A stretch of 36,123 bases of DNA from Acidimicrobiaceae bacterium (GCA_003152215.1 PLZP01000085.1:1-36123); one strand, 5' to 3'. Positions 6,589 through 14,867 are shown, counted from the stretch's first letter. A program made the numbers and translations. The notes: a model not told the origin generated them from the sequence alone.

Positions 6589-7452
6589 TCAATGGGAAGG
6601 GTCGACGAAGTTGATCGCGTTTTCAATGGCGCGACGCCCGATCGGTCCGTACGACGGTTCATCACTCTTTCCCAAGAGCATGAACATGAGACCGAAGTGA
6701 ACGGCCCAGCCGAGCGTTCGCTGCTTCGTCGCGTCATCGACGTCACCATACTCATCGAAAAATTCTTCGAGGGTCCCCAATGAGAGAGAGAGGAACGCAC
6801 CGGCGAGATCGGTGGCCGGATCACCGGCACAGAGATCTCCGAAATCGATAACACCAACAACGACGCCGCCACGAAAGATGATGTTGGCGGGGTGGAGATC
6901 GCCGTGGATCCAGAGAGGTTCGAGTGACCACGGCGGCGCGTCGACGGCGGCGCGCCAAATCCGGAGAACTGCCTCAGCGTCAATGTCGTCTATCGGACCG
7001 ATGCGGGTGAGAAATGACGTTTCGTACCGGCCAAGTGCCACACCGCGGAACTCGTTCGACGGTGCCGCCGCTGGTGCTGCTACGTGAAGCGATCGAAGGA
7101 ACGCCGCGAGGGGCTTGGTCGCGGTACTCAATGTGGACGAGGGGACAACGTTGCCTGGGGATCCATCAATCCACTTCGAAATCGACCATGGCCACGAGAA
7201 CTCTTTGCTGGGTTGCCCCGCTCGAAGTGGCGTCGGTATCTCGAGCGTCATTCGCGGTGCGAGTTCGGGGAGCCACCGCAGTTCGTGCTCCATCAGCCGC
7301 GCCCCAATGGCTCGACGAGGGAGGCGAATGACCAGGTCATCGCCAAGTCTCCAAATGGTGTTATCGAATCCGGACGTCGATTCACGAATCGAGAGGTCCG
7401 CAAGGTCGGGATACTGACTGCGCAGGAGCTGAGTAACCAGTGCGACGTCCAT
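6589..7452 (-). CDS. Aminoglycoside-phosphotransferase (APH) family kinase
   Basis: 287-residue protein with the APH/choline-kinase fold. Visible parts are the nucleotide-binding SGFDNTIWRLGDDLVIRLPRR at 27-47 (with the strand Lys replaced by Arg in VIRLP), the catalytic loop HGDLHPAN at 183-190 (Asp185, Asn190) and the metal-binding DFGD at 203-206. The closing part is hydrophobic and lid-like. Family members phosphorylate aminoglycosides, macrolides, homoserine, fructosamine or other hydroxylated metabolites; the chromosomal setting gives no clear substrate. The start is the ATG at 7452, with GGAAG 5 bases upstream, rather than the in-frame ATG at 7479. It is convergent with the P-loop gene (21-base gap) and divergent from the ketopantoate-reductase-like gene. 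Confidence 0.9.
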   Translation of the reverse strand: MDVALVTQLLRSQYPDLADLSIRESTSGFDNTIWRLGDDLVIRLPRRAIGARLMEHELRWLPELAPRMTLEIPTPLRAGQPSKEFSWPWSISKWIDGSPGNVVPSSTLSTATKPLAAFLRSLHVAAPAAAPSNEFRGVALGRYETSFLTRIGPIDDIDAEAVLRIWRAAVDAPPWSLEPLWIHGDLHPANIIFRGGVVVGVIDFGDLCAGDPATDLAGAFLSLSLGTLEEFFDEYGDVDDATKQRTLGWAVHFGLMFMLLGKSDEPSYGPIGRRAIENAINFVDPSH

Positions 7453-7542
7453 CGTCACTTCCGGTGGGGGCCAATTCACAGGTCAGACCTTAGGTCCGTC
7501 CGTCGCGACGGCGTCGAAGTTCGAGTTGCGTCCGGTGCTCGA

Positions 7543-7548
7543 TACTCT
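7543..7548 (+). promoter_or_regulatory. Candidate -10 element TACTCT
   Basis: TACTCT ends 6 bases before the ATG at 7555. It supports that start over a long upstream in-frame extension that would run back into the phosphotransferase gene. Confidence 0.5.
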
Positions 7549-7554
7549 CGTGTC

Positions 7555-8544
7555 ATGACACATGACTTCCCAGCTCGGCGTGTGGTCGTCATTGGCGCGG
7601 GTGCCGTCGGGGCGCCACTTGCCGCCGCACTCCACGAGCACGGTCACCCAGTTTTATTGGTCGCTCGTGGCGCGAACTTCGAAGTGATTGCGCGCGATGG
7701 TCTCACCGTCGCCACCCCGGAGCGAGTGCTGGTCTCGCGCCTTGACGTGGCGGACGGCGCTGCGGCGGTTGCGTTTCAACCGGACGACGTGGTGATCCTC
7801 GCTACCAAGAGTCAAGATACCGTCAGTGTGCTGGACGACATCGCGGCGTCGACCTCCTCAACGCTGCCCATCCTCTGCGCCCAGAACGGTGTCGCGAATG
7901 AACGGGTCGTCGGCGAGCGATTCAAGAACGTCTACGGCATGTGCGTGATGACGCCGGCCTCCTACCTCGAACCTGGTCGCGTTGATGTCTTCACCGCGCC
8001 GCTGCTCGGGGTCCTCGACGTGGGCCGTTGGCCCGACGAGGCCGATACCTTGAGCATCGAGATGCCAAGTCTCTTGCGCGACAGCGGGTACGCCTCAATG
8101 GCGACCGCCGAGATTGCGACGTTGAAGTACGGAAAGTTACTGTCGAACGTCTTGAACGTCCTCGAAGTCCTGTGCGGGAGAAAGTCCGTGAGTGACGAGA
8201 TGGCAGAGTGGATACTCGACGAGGCGCGTGCGTGTATGCGGGCCGACGGCGTCGACGTCGCTCGAGCACAAGCACTCGCCGACGAACGCTCAGAGCTCGT
8301 GTCCTACCAGCCGATCGAAGGAGTGAAACGCGTGGGGAGTTCCTCGTTTCAGAGCGTGCTACGAGGCACCGGCAACGTGGAAACTGACTATCTCAATGGA
8401 GAGATCGTTGCGTTGGGTCGTAAGCACCACATCGCGACGCCGGTGAATGAGTTGCTTCAGCAACGGGCCGACGAACTGGTGCGCAATCGTCGGCCACCGG
8501 GTTCTGTCGCGGTGAGCGAGTTGCGCGCGCAACTCGGGCGATAG
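7555..8544 (+). CDS. Ketopantoate reductase (ApbA/PanE) family protein
   Basis: 329-residue NADPH-dependent oxidoreductase. The Rossmann loop GAGAVG is at 14-19 after VVVI, CAQNGV at 108-113 is the family's QNG motif, and LKYGKLLSNVLN at 190-201 supplies the catalytic Lys194 and the conserved Asn. The C-terminal half has SSSFQSVLRGTGNVETDYLNGEIV, the substrate-contacting motif of the family (SSMxQD, with D of TDYLNG). Ketopantoate reductase makes pantoate for coenzyme A, but the family also contains paralogues acting on other 2-keto acids. No panB, panC or other CoA gene is near, so the biosynthetic role is open. It is convergent with the nitrilase gene with a 7-base gap. Confidence 0.88.
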   Translation: MTHDFPARRVVVIGAGAVGAPLAAALHEHGHPVLLVARGANFEVIARDGLTVATPERVLVSRLDVADGAAAVAFQPDDVVILATKSQDTVSVLDDIAASTSSTLPILCAQNGVANERVVGERFKNVYGMCVMTPASYLEPGRVDVFTAPLLGVLDVGRWPDEADTLSIEMPSLLRDSGYASMATAEIATLKYGKLLSNVLNVLEVLCGRKSVSDEMAEWILDEARACMRADGVDVARAQALADERSELVSYQPIEGVKRVGSSSFQSVLRGTGNVETDYLNGEIVALGRKHHIATPVNELLQQRADELVRNRRPPGSVAVSELRAQLGR

Positions 8545-8551
8545 CAGCCGC

Positions 8552-9397
8552 CTAACCGTCGACGACGTGCACGGGGGCGGCGTAGACGTCAGGACGACGA
8601 AAGTCCATTACCGCGATCTGTCGTCGTCGTCGTGCCGCTTCGTCGAGGTTGAGTGTTGCGGTGATGACCTCAGGTCCTTCGCTCGTTGACTCAGCGAGGA
8701 CCTCCCCCCAAGGGTCGACGATCAGTGAATGCCCGTAGGTGGCGATACCTTCCTTCGTCGTGCCTACCTGGGCCGCGGCGATGACGAACGCGTGATTCTC
8801 GATAGCGCGGGATCGAATGAGAATCTCCCAATGTGCTCGTCCGGTGACCGCGTTGAACGCGGCCGGAATGGCGAACACGTCGGCACCGCTCGCGGCGAGC
8901 GCCCGAAACATCTCGGGGAAGCGAACATCGAAACAGATCGAGAGCCCAAGGCGAACATCGGCCAGCCTGAGGACGACCAACTCGTCGCCGGGCGCGATGA
9001 CGTCGGACTCTCGCTGCACGATGGCGTCGGGCACATCAACGTCGAAGAGGTGGACCTTTCGATAGGTCGCCACGATCTCGCCGGCGGGCCCGATCACCAC
9101 GCTGGTATTGAAGAACTTCCCTGGCGTTGGTGACGTTTCCAGGAGGCTGCCGAGATGGAGGGTTACGCCACGCGACAGCGCAATCGCTGCCATTCGTGTA
9201 GTTGTCGGGCCGGGAATGGTTTCGGCCGCGCCAGCGAAACCTTTGGCCGGGCCGAGGTAGTTGAAGTATTCCGGCACTTGGATATACGTTGCGCCCCTAT
9301 CCGCAGCCACATTGACCAGTTCGGTGACGTCATGCACGTTGCGCGTGACGTCAGTCCCGGAGGAGAGCTGCACCGCTGCGACCGTCACCGTCGTCAT
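8552..9397 (-). CDS. Carbon-nitrogen hydrolase (nitrilase superfamily, Nit-like amidase)
   Basis: 281-residue amidase with the full Glu-Lys-Cys triad: Glu43 in VPEYFNYL, Lys114 in YRKVHLFD and Cys155 in SICFDVRFPE. The SICFDVRFPEMFR stretch and the FDVDVPD and RRRQIAVMDFRRPDVY segments place it with the Nit1/Nit2 group, which hydrolyse the amide of deaminated glutathione or of 2-oxoglutaramate (omega-amidase). This suggests a metabolite-repair role in the cytosol. The ATG at 9397 is preceded on its strand by GAGGATGAG, which may serve as a ribosome-binding site. It lies 67 bases after the DinB-like gene on the same strand and could be co-transcribed with it. Confidence 0.9.
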   Translation of the reverse strand: MTTVTVAAVQLSSGTDVTRNVHDVTELVNVAADRGATYIQVPEYFNYLGPAKGFAGAAETIPGPTTTRMAAIALSRGVTLHLGSLLETSPTPGKFFNTSVVIGPAGEIVATYRKVHLFDVDVPDAIVQRESDVIAPGDELVVLRLADVRLGLSICFDVRFPEMFRALAASGADVFAIPAAFNAVTGRAHWEILIRSRAIENHAFVIAAAQVGTTKEGIATYGHSLIVDPWGEVLAESTSEGPEVITATLNLDEAARRRRQIAVMDFRRPDVYAAPVHVVDG

Positions 9398-9464
9398 CTA
9401 CTCATCCTCAGCCGTACCGAGCAATTCGGCCGGCAATCGCGACAGGCTCGAAGGGGCAACTCAC

Positions 9465-10022
9465 TCACACAGTGTCGTTGGCGGCGTCGAACATCGCCAG
9501 ATTCTCTTTGGCGTCACTGAGATGATGCTCACATTCGTGCACCGCATTCGAAAAGGTGGATGAGATGGGCACTTGGACGGGCGTGCGTGAACTGTAGATG
9601 AGTCCACGGGTATCGAAGTGGGCGGGCAAGGTCGTGACCGTCTTCGCAAACAGTTGCGCCGCCATCTCGAGTTCGTTCATGACCTGCGCGGCGGTGTCTT
9701 CGGCGTAAAAGCCGAGATCGATTCGCTCGTCACGAAATATCGGCGATCCGGTCGGGATGTCGACGATTGACGCGAGAATCACACGCTCTCGGATGCTCAA
9801 CAGAACGTCGCGTACGTGTCCGCCGTATTCGAGGACGGACCATCGATCTGGATTCGGTCGAACCGTTACTCGCGGGCCGGCCTCCTTGATCACGGTGACG
9901 AGGGACGACACGGCGCGATTGATCCGTTCGCTGACTTCGCTTCTCGCGAGCACGGCCCACGAGAATCCGCACACCGGGCAGCTCTGGACTTCATCGGTCG
10001 ACTCTTCGGTCACGAGACTCAT
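9465..10022 (-). CDS. DinB-superfamily protein with N-terminal CPVCGF motif
   Basis: 185-residue four-helix-bundle protein of the DinB/YfiT type. The metal-site histidines are placed as expected: His69 in LEYGGHVRDV and the HECEHH cluster (His162, His166) near the end. The helix carrying PNPDRWSVLEYGGHV is the family's signature. It carries an unusual N-terminal segment with CPVCGF at 15-20, half of a zinc knuckle, before the first bundle helix. In actinobacteria, DinB-like proteins include mycothiol-dependent transferases, which use the same three-His site; that activity is possible but not shown. The start at 10022 is chosen because the longer frame to 10352 overlaps the next gene in antisense codon patterns. 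Confidence 0.82.
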   Translation of the reverse strand: MSLVTEESTDEVQSCPVCGFSWAVLARSEVSERINRAVSSLVTVIKEAGPRVTVRPNPDRWSVLEYGGHVRDVLLSIRERVILASIVDIPTGSPIFRDERIDLGFYAEDTAAQVMNELEMAAQLFAKTVTTLPAHFDTRGLIYSSRTPVQVPISSTFSNAVHECEHHLSDAKENLAMFDAANDTV

Positions 10023-10051
10023 CCTGACACAGGTTCGTGACGGCCAACGCG

Positions 10052-10375
10052 CTAGGTCGTCGTCCGCCACTCGTAATGTCGAACGATCTCCGCGACTTCT
10101 ATCTCGTACTCCTCGTAGAAGTTGGAACGACCGAGCGCCTGCGCCTCGCGGTGCACAGGGTTCTCCCTCCACGTCGACAACGAGGCCATACTCTCGAAGT
10201 ACGAGATGGTGACGCCGCGCCCGGTGCTCTCGTCGCGGAAGCTGACGTGGCCGATGTAGCCGGGCACCGTGACGACGAGTTGATCCTGACGCTCGGACCA
10301 CTCGGCGTAATCGGCTGATGAGTGGGCCGTCCGCGTTGATCGGAAGATGCATACGACGTGGTGGTCATCGTCCAT
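10052..10375 (-). CDS. Antibiotic-biosynthesis-monooxygenase-like dimeric barrel protein
   Basis: 107-residue small protein. HHVVCIFRSTRT opens the first strand, QDQLVVTVPGYIGHVSFRDE gives the helix-to-strand turn, and GVTISYFESMASLSTWRENPVHREAQALGR is the characteristic ABM segment, where WRENPVHREAQ matches the common W-(R/K)-x-(D/N)-P-x-H motif. Proteins like this act as cofactor-free oxygenases, heme-degrading enzymes or of unknown function. The start at 10375 is preferred because TACGAT lies 6 bases upstream of it on the minus strand. It is divergent from the methyltransferase at 10422, with only 46 bases between the starts. Confidence 0.85.
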   Translation of the reverse strand: MDDDHHVVCIFRSTRTAHSSADYAEWSERQDQLVVTVPGYIGHVSFRDESTGRGVTISYFESMASLSTWRENPVHREAQALGRSNFYEEYEIEVAEIVRHYEWRTTT

Positions 10376-10381
10376 CGACGC

Positions 10382-10387
10382 ATCGTA
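10382..10387 (-). promoter_or_regulatory. Candidate -10 element TACGAT (minus strand)
   Basis: On the minus strand TACGAT ends 6 bases before the ATG at 10375. It lies 22 bases from the divergent element at 10410. Confidence 0.45.
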
Positions 10388-10409
10388 TCGGGGTCGTGCG
10401 GCGCGCTCG

Positions 10410-10415
10410 TACACT
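10410..10415 (+). promoter_or_regulatory. Candidate -10 element TACACT
   Basis: TACACT ends 6 bases before the GTG at 10422. Its -35 region would overlap the -10 of the divergent gene, so the two promoters probably compete for polymerase. Confidence 0.5.
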
Positions 10416-10421
10416 TTGAGC

Positions 10422-11270
10422 GTGAGTACTCCCGCCGATCGTTATACGCACGGGCACCATGAGTCGGTCTTGCGCAGCCACACGTGGCGGACGGCCGAGA
10501 ACTCCGCCGGCTTCCTACTGCCACATCTACGAACTGGTCAGTCCGTGCTGGATGTTGGTTGCGGACCGGGAACGATCAGCGCCGACCTCGCACGTTTGGT
10601 GGCGCCGGGCAAAGTCGTCGGTATCGACCTCTCGAATGAAGTGATTGCGACGGCCCGTCAGAGCATCGCCGAGTCCGGACCGTCGAATCTCTCATTTCAG
10701 GTCGGCGACGTCTACGACCTCGCCTTCACCGATTCGTCGTTCGAGGTCATCTACGCCCACCAAGTACTCCAACACCTCAGCGATCCCGTCCGCGCGCTCC
10801 GCGAGATGCGACGCGTGTTGCTGACCGGCGGGCTCCTCGCGGTGCGTGACGCGGACTACAGCGAGTTCACCTGGTCACCTTCAGAACCGAGACTTGATCG
10901 ATGGTTGGCGTTGTATCACCAGATCACGAAGCGAAATGACGCCGAGGCCGACGCCGGGCACTTTCTTGCGGACTGGGTTCGCGACGCCGGATTCGATGTC
11001 TGGTCCACGTCAACTTCGGAGTGGACCTTTCGAACGGCGGAGGAGCGCACGTGGTGGGGAGATCTCTGGGCCGATCGGGTCCTGTACAGCGAGTTCGCGC
11101 ATCAGGGTATCGAATTTGGTCTCACGACGCCAGAAGAACTGCACGACATTAGTTCAGCGTTTCGTGAGTGGTCTCAGAGTGTCGGCGCGGTCTTCGTCGT
11201 GGCCCACACCGAAGTATTGGCTCGAAATGGCGTGCCAATTCGAGGCCCCGCTAATCGGTCGATGAGCTGA
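10422..11270 (+). CDS. Class I SAM-dependent methyltransferase (UbiE-like)
   Basis: 282-residue methyltransferase. Motif I is VLDVGCGPG at 42-50, the ribose-binding acidic residue is Asp69 in VVGIDLS, motif II region is FQVGDVYDLAFTDSSFEVIYAHQVLQHLSDP, and motif III is LREMRRVLLTGGLLAVRDADY. The order and spacing match the UbiE/Methyltransf_11 class. The opening TPADRYTHGHHESVLRSHTWRTAENSAGFLLPHL is the form found in a common actinobacterial group of uncertain substrate. The C-terminal 100 residues, Trp-rich, probably form the substrate cap. It starts with GTG behind a leaderless -10 and is convergent with the VOC gene. Confidence 0.88.
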   Translation: MSTPADRYTHGHHESVLRSHTWRTAENSAGFLLPHLRTGQSVLDVGCGPGTISADLARLVAPGKVVGIDLSNEVIATARQSIAESGPSNLSFQVGDVYDLAFTDSSFEVIYAHQVLQHLSDPVRALREMRRVLLTGGLLAVRDADYSEFTWSPSEPRLDRWLALYHQITKRNDAEADAGHFLADWVRDAGFDVWSTSTSEWTFRTAEERTWWGDLWADRVLYSEFAHQGIEFGLTTPEELHDISSAFREWSQSVGAVFVVAHTEVLARNGVPIRGPANRSMS

Positions 11271-11289
11271 AGACCGGCGTGCGTCGCCG

Positions 11290-11652
11290 CTAGCTCGCAA
11301 CGAAATGTGGGTTGTAGATGAGTCCTACGAGGTGCCCGTGGGGATTCTCAATCGATGCGACGATGATGCCGTCACCAACCTCCTGGGGGGCCTCGCGCAC
11401 CGTCGCACCGCGCGCCTCAGCTTCAGCGATCGCGTCGGGGACGTCGTCGACGGCCCAGTAGGTCGTAGGAGTTGACGTTGCGTCCTCGGTCGGAATCACG
11501 CCGAGTTCGTAGCCGCCGACATTGAACCCAACGTAAAAAGGTTCATCGAAGTAGGGAGCGACGCCGAGAAAGTCGGTCCACCACTCCTTCGCGGCTTTGA
11601 GGTCGGATGATGGGTAGATGACGGTGCGAAGACCGTGAAGTCGCGCTGACAT
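11290..11652 (-). CDS. VOC-family protein (glyoxalase / bleomycin-resistance fold)
   Basis: 120-residue protein with one complete VOC domain: LRTVIYPSSDLKAAKEWWTDFLGVAPYFDEPFYVGFNVGGYELGV for the first half, DDVPDAIAEAEARGATVREAPQEVGDGIIVASIENPHGHLVGLIYNP for the second. The usual Glu of the closing motif is replaced (PHGHLVGLIY), so it may bind ligand without a canonical metal. The start at 11652 is favoured by TACGTT 6 bases upstream on the minus strand; the frame continues to 11916 but that part is the antisense shadow of the amidase end. It lies 34 bases downstream of the amidase gene on the same strand. Confidence 0.87.
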   Translation of the reverse strand: MSARLHGLRTVIYPSSDLKAAKEWWTDFLGVAPYFDEPFYVGFNVGGYELGVIPTEDATSTPTTYWAVDDVPDAIAEAEARGATVREAPQEVGDGIIVASIENPHGHLVGLIYNPHFVAS

Positions 11653-11658
11653 GGCGTC

Positions 11659-11664
11659 AACGTA
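11659..11664 (-). promoter_or_regulatory. Candidate -10 element TACGTT (minus strand)
   Basis: On the minus strand TACGTT ends 6 bases before the ATG at 11652, giving the VOC gene a promoter of its own although the amidase gene ends just upstream. Confidence 0.45.
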
Positions 11665-11686
11665 GCAAAGGACCGAGACATCGACA

Positions 11687-13168
11687 TCAACCCCGTTGTG
11701 GCGGGATGAAGCGAGGCACCAGCGCGTCACCCTCGAGCAACCCCAGCGCGCTTTCGAAGTGCGCCGCGACCGCAAGCATGGTCGGCTCTGCGCCTGGTCG
11801 TGCGACGATGGAGAGGCCCACGGGTAGTCCGTCGACCAAACCCATTGGAACCGTGGCGATCGGCCACCCAGCGATGGCGGCCGCCTGAGTGACTTCAGAC
11901 CAACGGGCGCTGCCACTTCCTCCTAGGACCAGGTCGTTTTTCCACGCGGGGCTGTAACAAGGTGCGATGAAGCAGTCGGTAGTGCTCAGCGCGGGCTCGA
12001 GACATTCCTCCACTGCCCACTTGACATTCCTCGCCCGCGCCTCGCTGTATATCTCGCCACCGCGACCGCCGGTCGCGAGGGACTGGTCGAAGAATTCGTG
12101 CCCGAAAAATGGCAGTTCGACGTCCGCGTGATCGTTTTCGAATGCGATGACCTCCTCGAGCGAGGTCGGGCCGACGCCACCACGACGCTGGAGAAAGGCT
12201 GTCAAGTCATCGGACATCTCACATAACAGCACGGTCAACTCATCGGCTCCAACGGAGGCGTCAGGCTTCGCGACCGAGATATCGGAGAGATTCATCCCCG
12301 CGGCGCGTGCCGTCGCCACGGCTCTGTGGAATAGATCATCCGTGGCTGGATGTTCGGTCATGAGGTTTGTCGCTACAGCCACCCGAACGTCATCGACGCC
12401 GCGATTGACTGTCTCAACCACGCCCGTGACGTCGGCCAGTACTTCGTAGAGTGCGGCGACGTCGCCGATGGTGCGGGCCATCGGTCCGGGACTGTCTTGA
12501 CTCGAGGAGATCGGAACGACGCCCTCGCTCGGCACGGTGCCGACAGCCGGCTTGATGCCAGCGACGCCGTTGAGCGATGCGGGGCAGGTGATCGATCCGT
12601 CCGTTTCGGTTCCGATTGCGAGGGGCGCCAGTCGCGCGGCGAGGGCCGCCCCCGAACCTGACGAGGATCCTCCCGCGCATCGATCGAGGCGATAGGGATT
12701 CGCGGTGAGGCCACCTACGGCCGACCAACCACTGGTGGAGAAGGGGGAGCGCATGTTGGCCCACTGCGAGAGATTGGTCGATCCGAGCACGATGAGGCCC
12801 GCGGCGCGGAGTCGTGCGACGAGTGGCGCGTCCTGGGTGACCGCACGACCGAGTAGTGACGTTGAGCCCGCGGTACCGGGAAGTCCAACAATCTCAATAT
12901 TGTCCTTGACCAGAATTGGCACACCGTGCAGGCGGCTGCGAATCGTTCCCTCACTTCGTTCGTCGTCACAGCGCTGCGCCGAGGCGAACGCCTCGGGTGC
13001 GATGGCGACGACACTTCGCAGCGCGATGTCGGTGCCAGGTGCGTCGATTCGCGCAATCCGTTCCAAGAGCGCCGTGACAATGTGCACCGAAGTGGTCTCG
13101 CCTCGCTCGAGCAGCGTCACGAGTTCACTTGCCGTTGCTTCGCATAACTCGGAATTGGACGGTCCCAC
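11687..13168 (-). CDS. Amidase-signature family amidohydrolase
   Basis: 493-residue amidase. The Ser-cisSer-Lys triad can be read: Lys88 in ILVKDNIE, the Gly/Ser-rich AGGSSSGSGAALAA at 165-178 with the cis-Ser, and the nucleophile Ser192 in TETDGSITCPASLNG. The full-length match includes PGPMARTIGDVAALYEVL (about 223-240) and closing AIAGWPIATVPMGLVDGLPVGLSIVARPGAE. Such enzymes hydrolyse amides, carbamates or amide-linked metabolites; it lacks the GatA context (no gatB or gatC). The start is GTG at 13168 with AAGGAG just upstream on its strand, and TAATCT (13190-13195) is a likely -10 for a short leader. Confidence 0.92.
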   Translation of the reverse strand: MGPSNSELCEATASELVTLLERGETTSVHIVTALLERIARIDAPGTDIALRSVVAIAPEAFASAQRCDDERSEGTIRSRLHGVPILVKDNIEIVGLPGTAGSTSLLGRAVTQDAPLVARLRAAGLIVLGSTNLSQWANMRSPFSTSGWSAVGGLTANPYRLDRCAGGSSSGSGAALAARLAPLAIGTETDGSITCPASLNGVAGIKPAVGTVPSEGVVPISSSQDSPGPMARTIGDVAALYEVLADVTGVVETVNRGVDDVRVAVATNLMTEHPATDDLFHRAVATARAAGMNLSDISVAKPDASVGADELTVLLCEMSDDLTAFLQRRGGVGPTSLEEVIAFENDHADVELPFFGHEFFDQSLATGGRGGEIYSEARARNVKWAVEECLEPALSTTDCFIAPCYSPAWKNDLVLGGSGSARWSEVTQAAAIAGWPIATVPMGLVDGLPVGLSIVARPGAEPTMLAVAAHFESALGLLEGDALVPRFIPPQRG

Positions 13169-13189
13169 GTGGCTCCTTCGTCGTGGCCG

Positions 13190-13195
13190 AGATTA
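13190..13195 (-). promoter_or_regulatory. Candidate -10 element TAATCT (minus strand) for the amidase
   Basis: TAATCT on the minus strand lies 21 bases before the GTG at 13168, with AAGGAG between them, so this gene would have a short leader rather than a leaderless transcript. Confidence 0.4.
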
Positions 13196-13261
13196 ACATT
13201 CGCCATTCACGAAGGGCGCCCGACGCGGGTCGTGAACATCAATTTAGAAGGTATCTCCAAC

Positions 13262-13267
13262 TATGGT
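13262..13267 (+). promoter_or_regulatory. Candidate -10 element TATGGT
   Basis: TATGGT ends 6 bases before the ATG at 13274 and argues for that start of the GNAT gene. Confidence 0.4.
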
Positions 13268-13273
13268 TTTCGA

Positions 13274-13735
13274 ATGGTCAATTTGGAAGTGAAGACGGCT
13301 GACGAGCTCTCGACGTGGCTCCCCGGCATGTGGGAAGACTACGCAAACGAGCGAATCAAAGCGGGCGAGGACCCCGAGTCGGCCCAGAAGGGGGCGCTCG
13401 CTCAGAAGGAGCAACTGTTCCCGAATGGCGATCCCGCCGAAGGGCAGTTCGTGATGAACGTACTGGTCGATGAGGACGTTGTCGGCACACTCTGGATGGG
13501 CCAACCGTTCTCAGGGAGCCGTGACACGTGGTTCGTCTTCGACGTCGAAATCGCCAAGGGGCATCGAGGTCGCGGGTATGGAAGGGCCGCAATGCAAGCC
13601 GCAGAGCAGTGGACCCGCAATCGAGGTGGCAACCGCGTCGCGCTCAAGGTCTTCGGTCCCAACTTGGCCGCGCGGTCGCTCTACGACTCGCTTGGCTATG
13701 AGGTCCTCGCTACGTCGATGTTCAAAGACCTCTAG
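13274..13735 (+). CDS. GNAT acetyltransferase
   Basis: 153-residue N-acetyltransferase. The N-terminal third, TADELSTWLPGMWEDYANERIKAGEDPESAQKGA, is the helical pair seen in a group of GNATs that begin with a long substrate-side helix. The acetyl-CoA part is canonical: VFDVEIAKGHRGRGYGRAAMQAAEQW at about 93-118 with the loop HRGRGYGR, and the last part is NRVALKVFGPNLAARSLYDSLGYEVLATSM. The acceptor is unknown. An in-frame extension to 13169 exists, but the part before 13274 has no similarity to GNATs, and TATGGT 6 bases before the ATG supports the shorter form. It is divergent from the amidase gene. Confidence 0.87.
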   Translation: MVNLEVKTADELSTWLPGMWEDYANERIKAGEDPESAQKGALAQKEQLFPNGDPAEGQFVMNVLVDEDVVGTLWMGQPFSGSRDTWFVFDVEIAKGHRGRGYGRAAMQAAEQWTRNRGGNRVALKVFGPNLAARSLYDSLGYEVLATSMFKDL

Positions 13736-13761
13736 CCGAGACTCGTCGCCATTGCCCAATA

Positions 13762-13778
13762 GGGTCAAGGGGTGACCC
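13762..13778. promoter_or_regulatory. Inverted repeat GGGTCA-N5-TGACCC overlapping a -10 (operator candidate)
   Basis: GGGTCA (13762-13767) and TGACCC (13773-13778) form a perfect palindrome with a 5-base centre, 13 bases before the ATG of the permease. TAGGGT at 13760-13765, a possible -10, overlaps its left half, so a bound repressor would block promoter opening. No regulator gene is adjacent. Confidence 0.45.
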
Positions 13779-13791
13779 AAAGAGACCGGCA

Positions 13792-14835
13792 ATGAGCGTC
13801 TTCCTCAGTGCGCTCGATCAGGTCTGGGAGCCGTTCGTCCTGATTCTCGGACTGATCTTCATTGGTCACGCGTCGGCCAGTGACGGGCTCTTCAATTCCA
13901 TCGGCGCTCGACTGGCGAATCTCCCCGGCGGTGGCGTGAGTCTCTTCGTCTACATGATGGTCCTCGTCGCGGTGGTGACGGCCACGCTCAATCTCGACAC
14001 GTCCGTCGTGTTCCTCACTCCGATTCTCTTGCACACGGCGCGACATCGCGGCGTCGATGAACGCGCGTTTCTCTACGGATCGATCTTCATGGCAAACGCC
14101 GCGTCATTGTTGCTGTTGGGTTCGAATCTCACCAATATCCTGGTCTTCACCGGACGAAACGTACGGGGCGTGGAGTTCACCCGGACGATGTTGTGGGCGT
14201 GGATCACTTCGGTTGTCATCACGACGCTCGTGGTCGTGGCGTGGAACTGGAAGCCGTTGCGGTCGAAGGTCGTCTCGGACAAGGAGATCCCACCGCCGTT
14301 TCGCATCGGCGTGGGATTGATATCGCTTGGGGTTGCGACCGTCCTGATGCTCGCCGTACGAAATGCGGCCCTACCGGTCGTCATCGTGGGTGTCGCCGCG
14401 GAATTCGTCGAGATCGTCATTCTGCGACGCACGACCGTTCGCCAGTCGACGAAAGTGGCAAACGTGCCGCTCCTGGCTGTGCTCTTCGCGCTCGCATTGG
14501 CCGTGGCGTCGCTCGCACGGGTCTGGCACTACCCCGCACACGTCATGGCGAGTGCCGGCACGTGGGCGACGGGCGCAATTGGTGCGGGCTCGGCCAACGT
14601 CATCAACAATCTCCCGGCCGCTGCACTTCTCTCCTCGAGGCTGCCCGCTCATCCGTACCAGTTGCTCTTGGGCTTGGACCTTGGACCAAACCTCTGCGTG
14701 ATCGGCGCGATGTCGTCACTACTGTGGCTGCGCATCGCACGCCAGAACGGCGCCCATCCGTCAGCGCGTACCTTCAGTCAAATTGGAATCGTCGTGACGG
14801 GTCTCACTCTGGTGGTCGCTCTCGCAGTGACGTAG
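13792..14835 (+). CDS. ArsB/NhaD (SLC13-like ion transporter superfamily) permease
   Basis: 347-residue polytopic membrane protein with about ten hydrophobic segments. The first half has LILGLIFIGHASASDGLFNSIGARLANLPGGG and then VTATLNLDTSVVFLTPIL, the re-entrant-loop motif of the ion transporter superfamily (Asn-Leu-Asp-Thr-Ser). The second half has AIGAGSANVINNLPAAALL, its inverted-repeat partner (NNLPAA), and LGLDLGPNLCVIGAMSSLLWL, a region typical of ArsB and NhaD proteins. Substrates in this group include arsenite, Na+/H+ and dicarboxylates. No arsR, arsC or arsA is near, so arsenite export is not supported by context. At 347 residues it is shorter than typical ArsB (about 430), lacking some N-terminal segments. 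Confidence 0.87.
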   Translation: MSVFLSALDQVWEPFVLILGLIFIGHASASDGLFNSIGARLANLPGGGVSLFVYMMVLVAVVTATLNLDTSVVFLTPILLHTARHRGVDERAFLYGSIFMANAASLLLLGSNLTNILVFTGRNVRGVEFTRTMLWAWITSVVITTLVVVAWNWKPLRSKVVSDKEIPPPFRIGVGLISLGVATVLMLAVRNAALPVVIVGVAAEFVEIVILRRTTVRQSTKVANVPLLAVLFALALAVASLARVWHYPAHVMASAGTWATGAIGAGSANVINNLPAAALLSSRLPAHPYQLLLGLDLGPNLCVIGAMSSLLWLRIARQNGAHPSARTFSQIGIVVTGLTLVVALAVT

Positions 14836-14867
14836 CCACTTCCGTGGACCCGTTGGGCTGGCACGAT

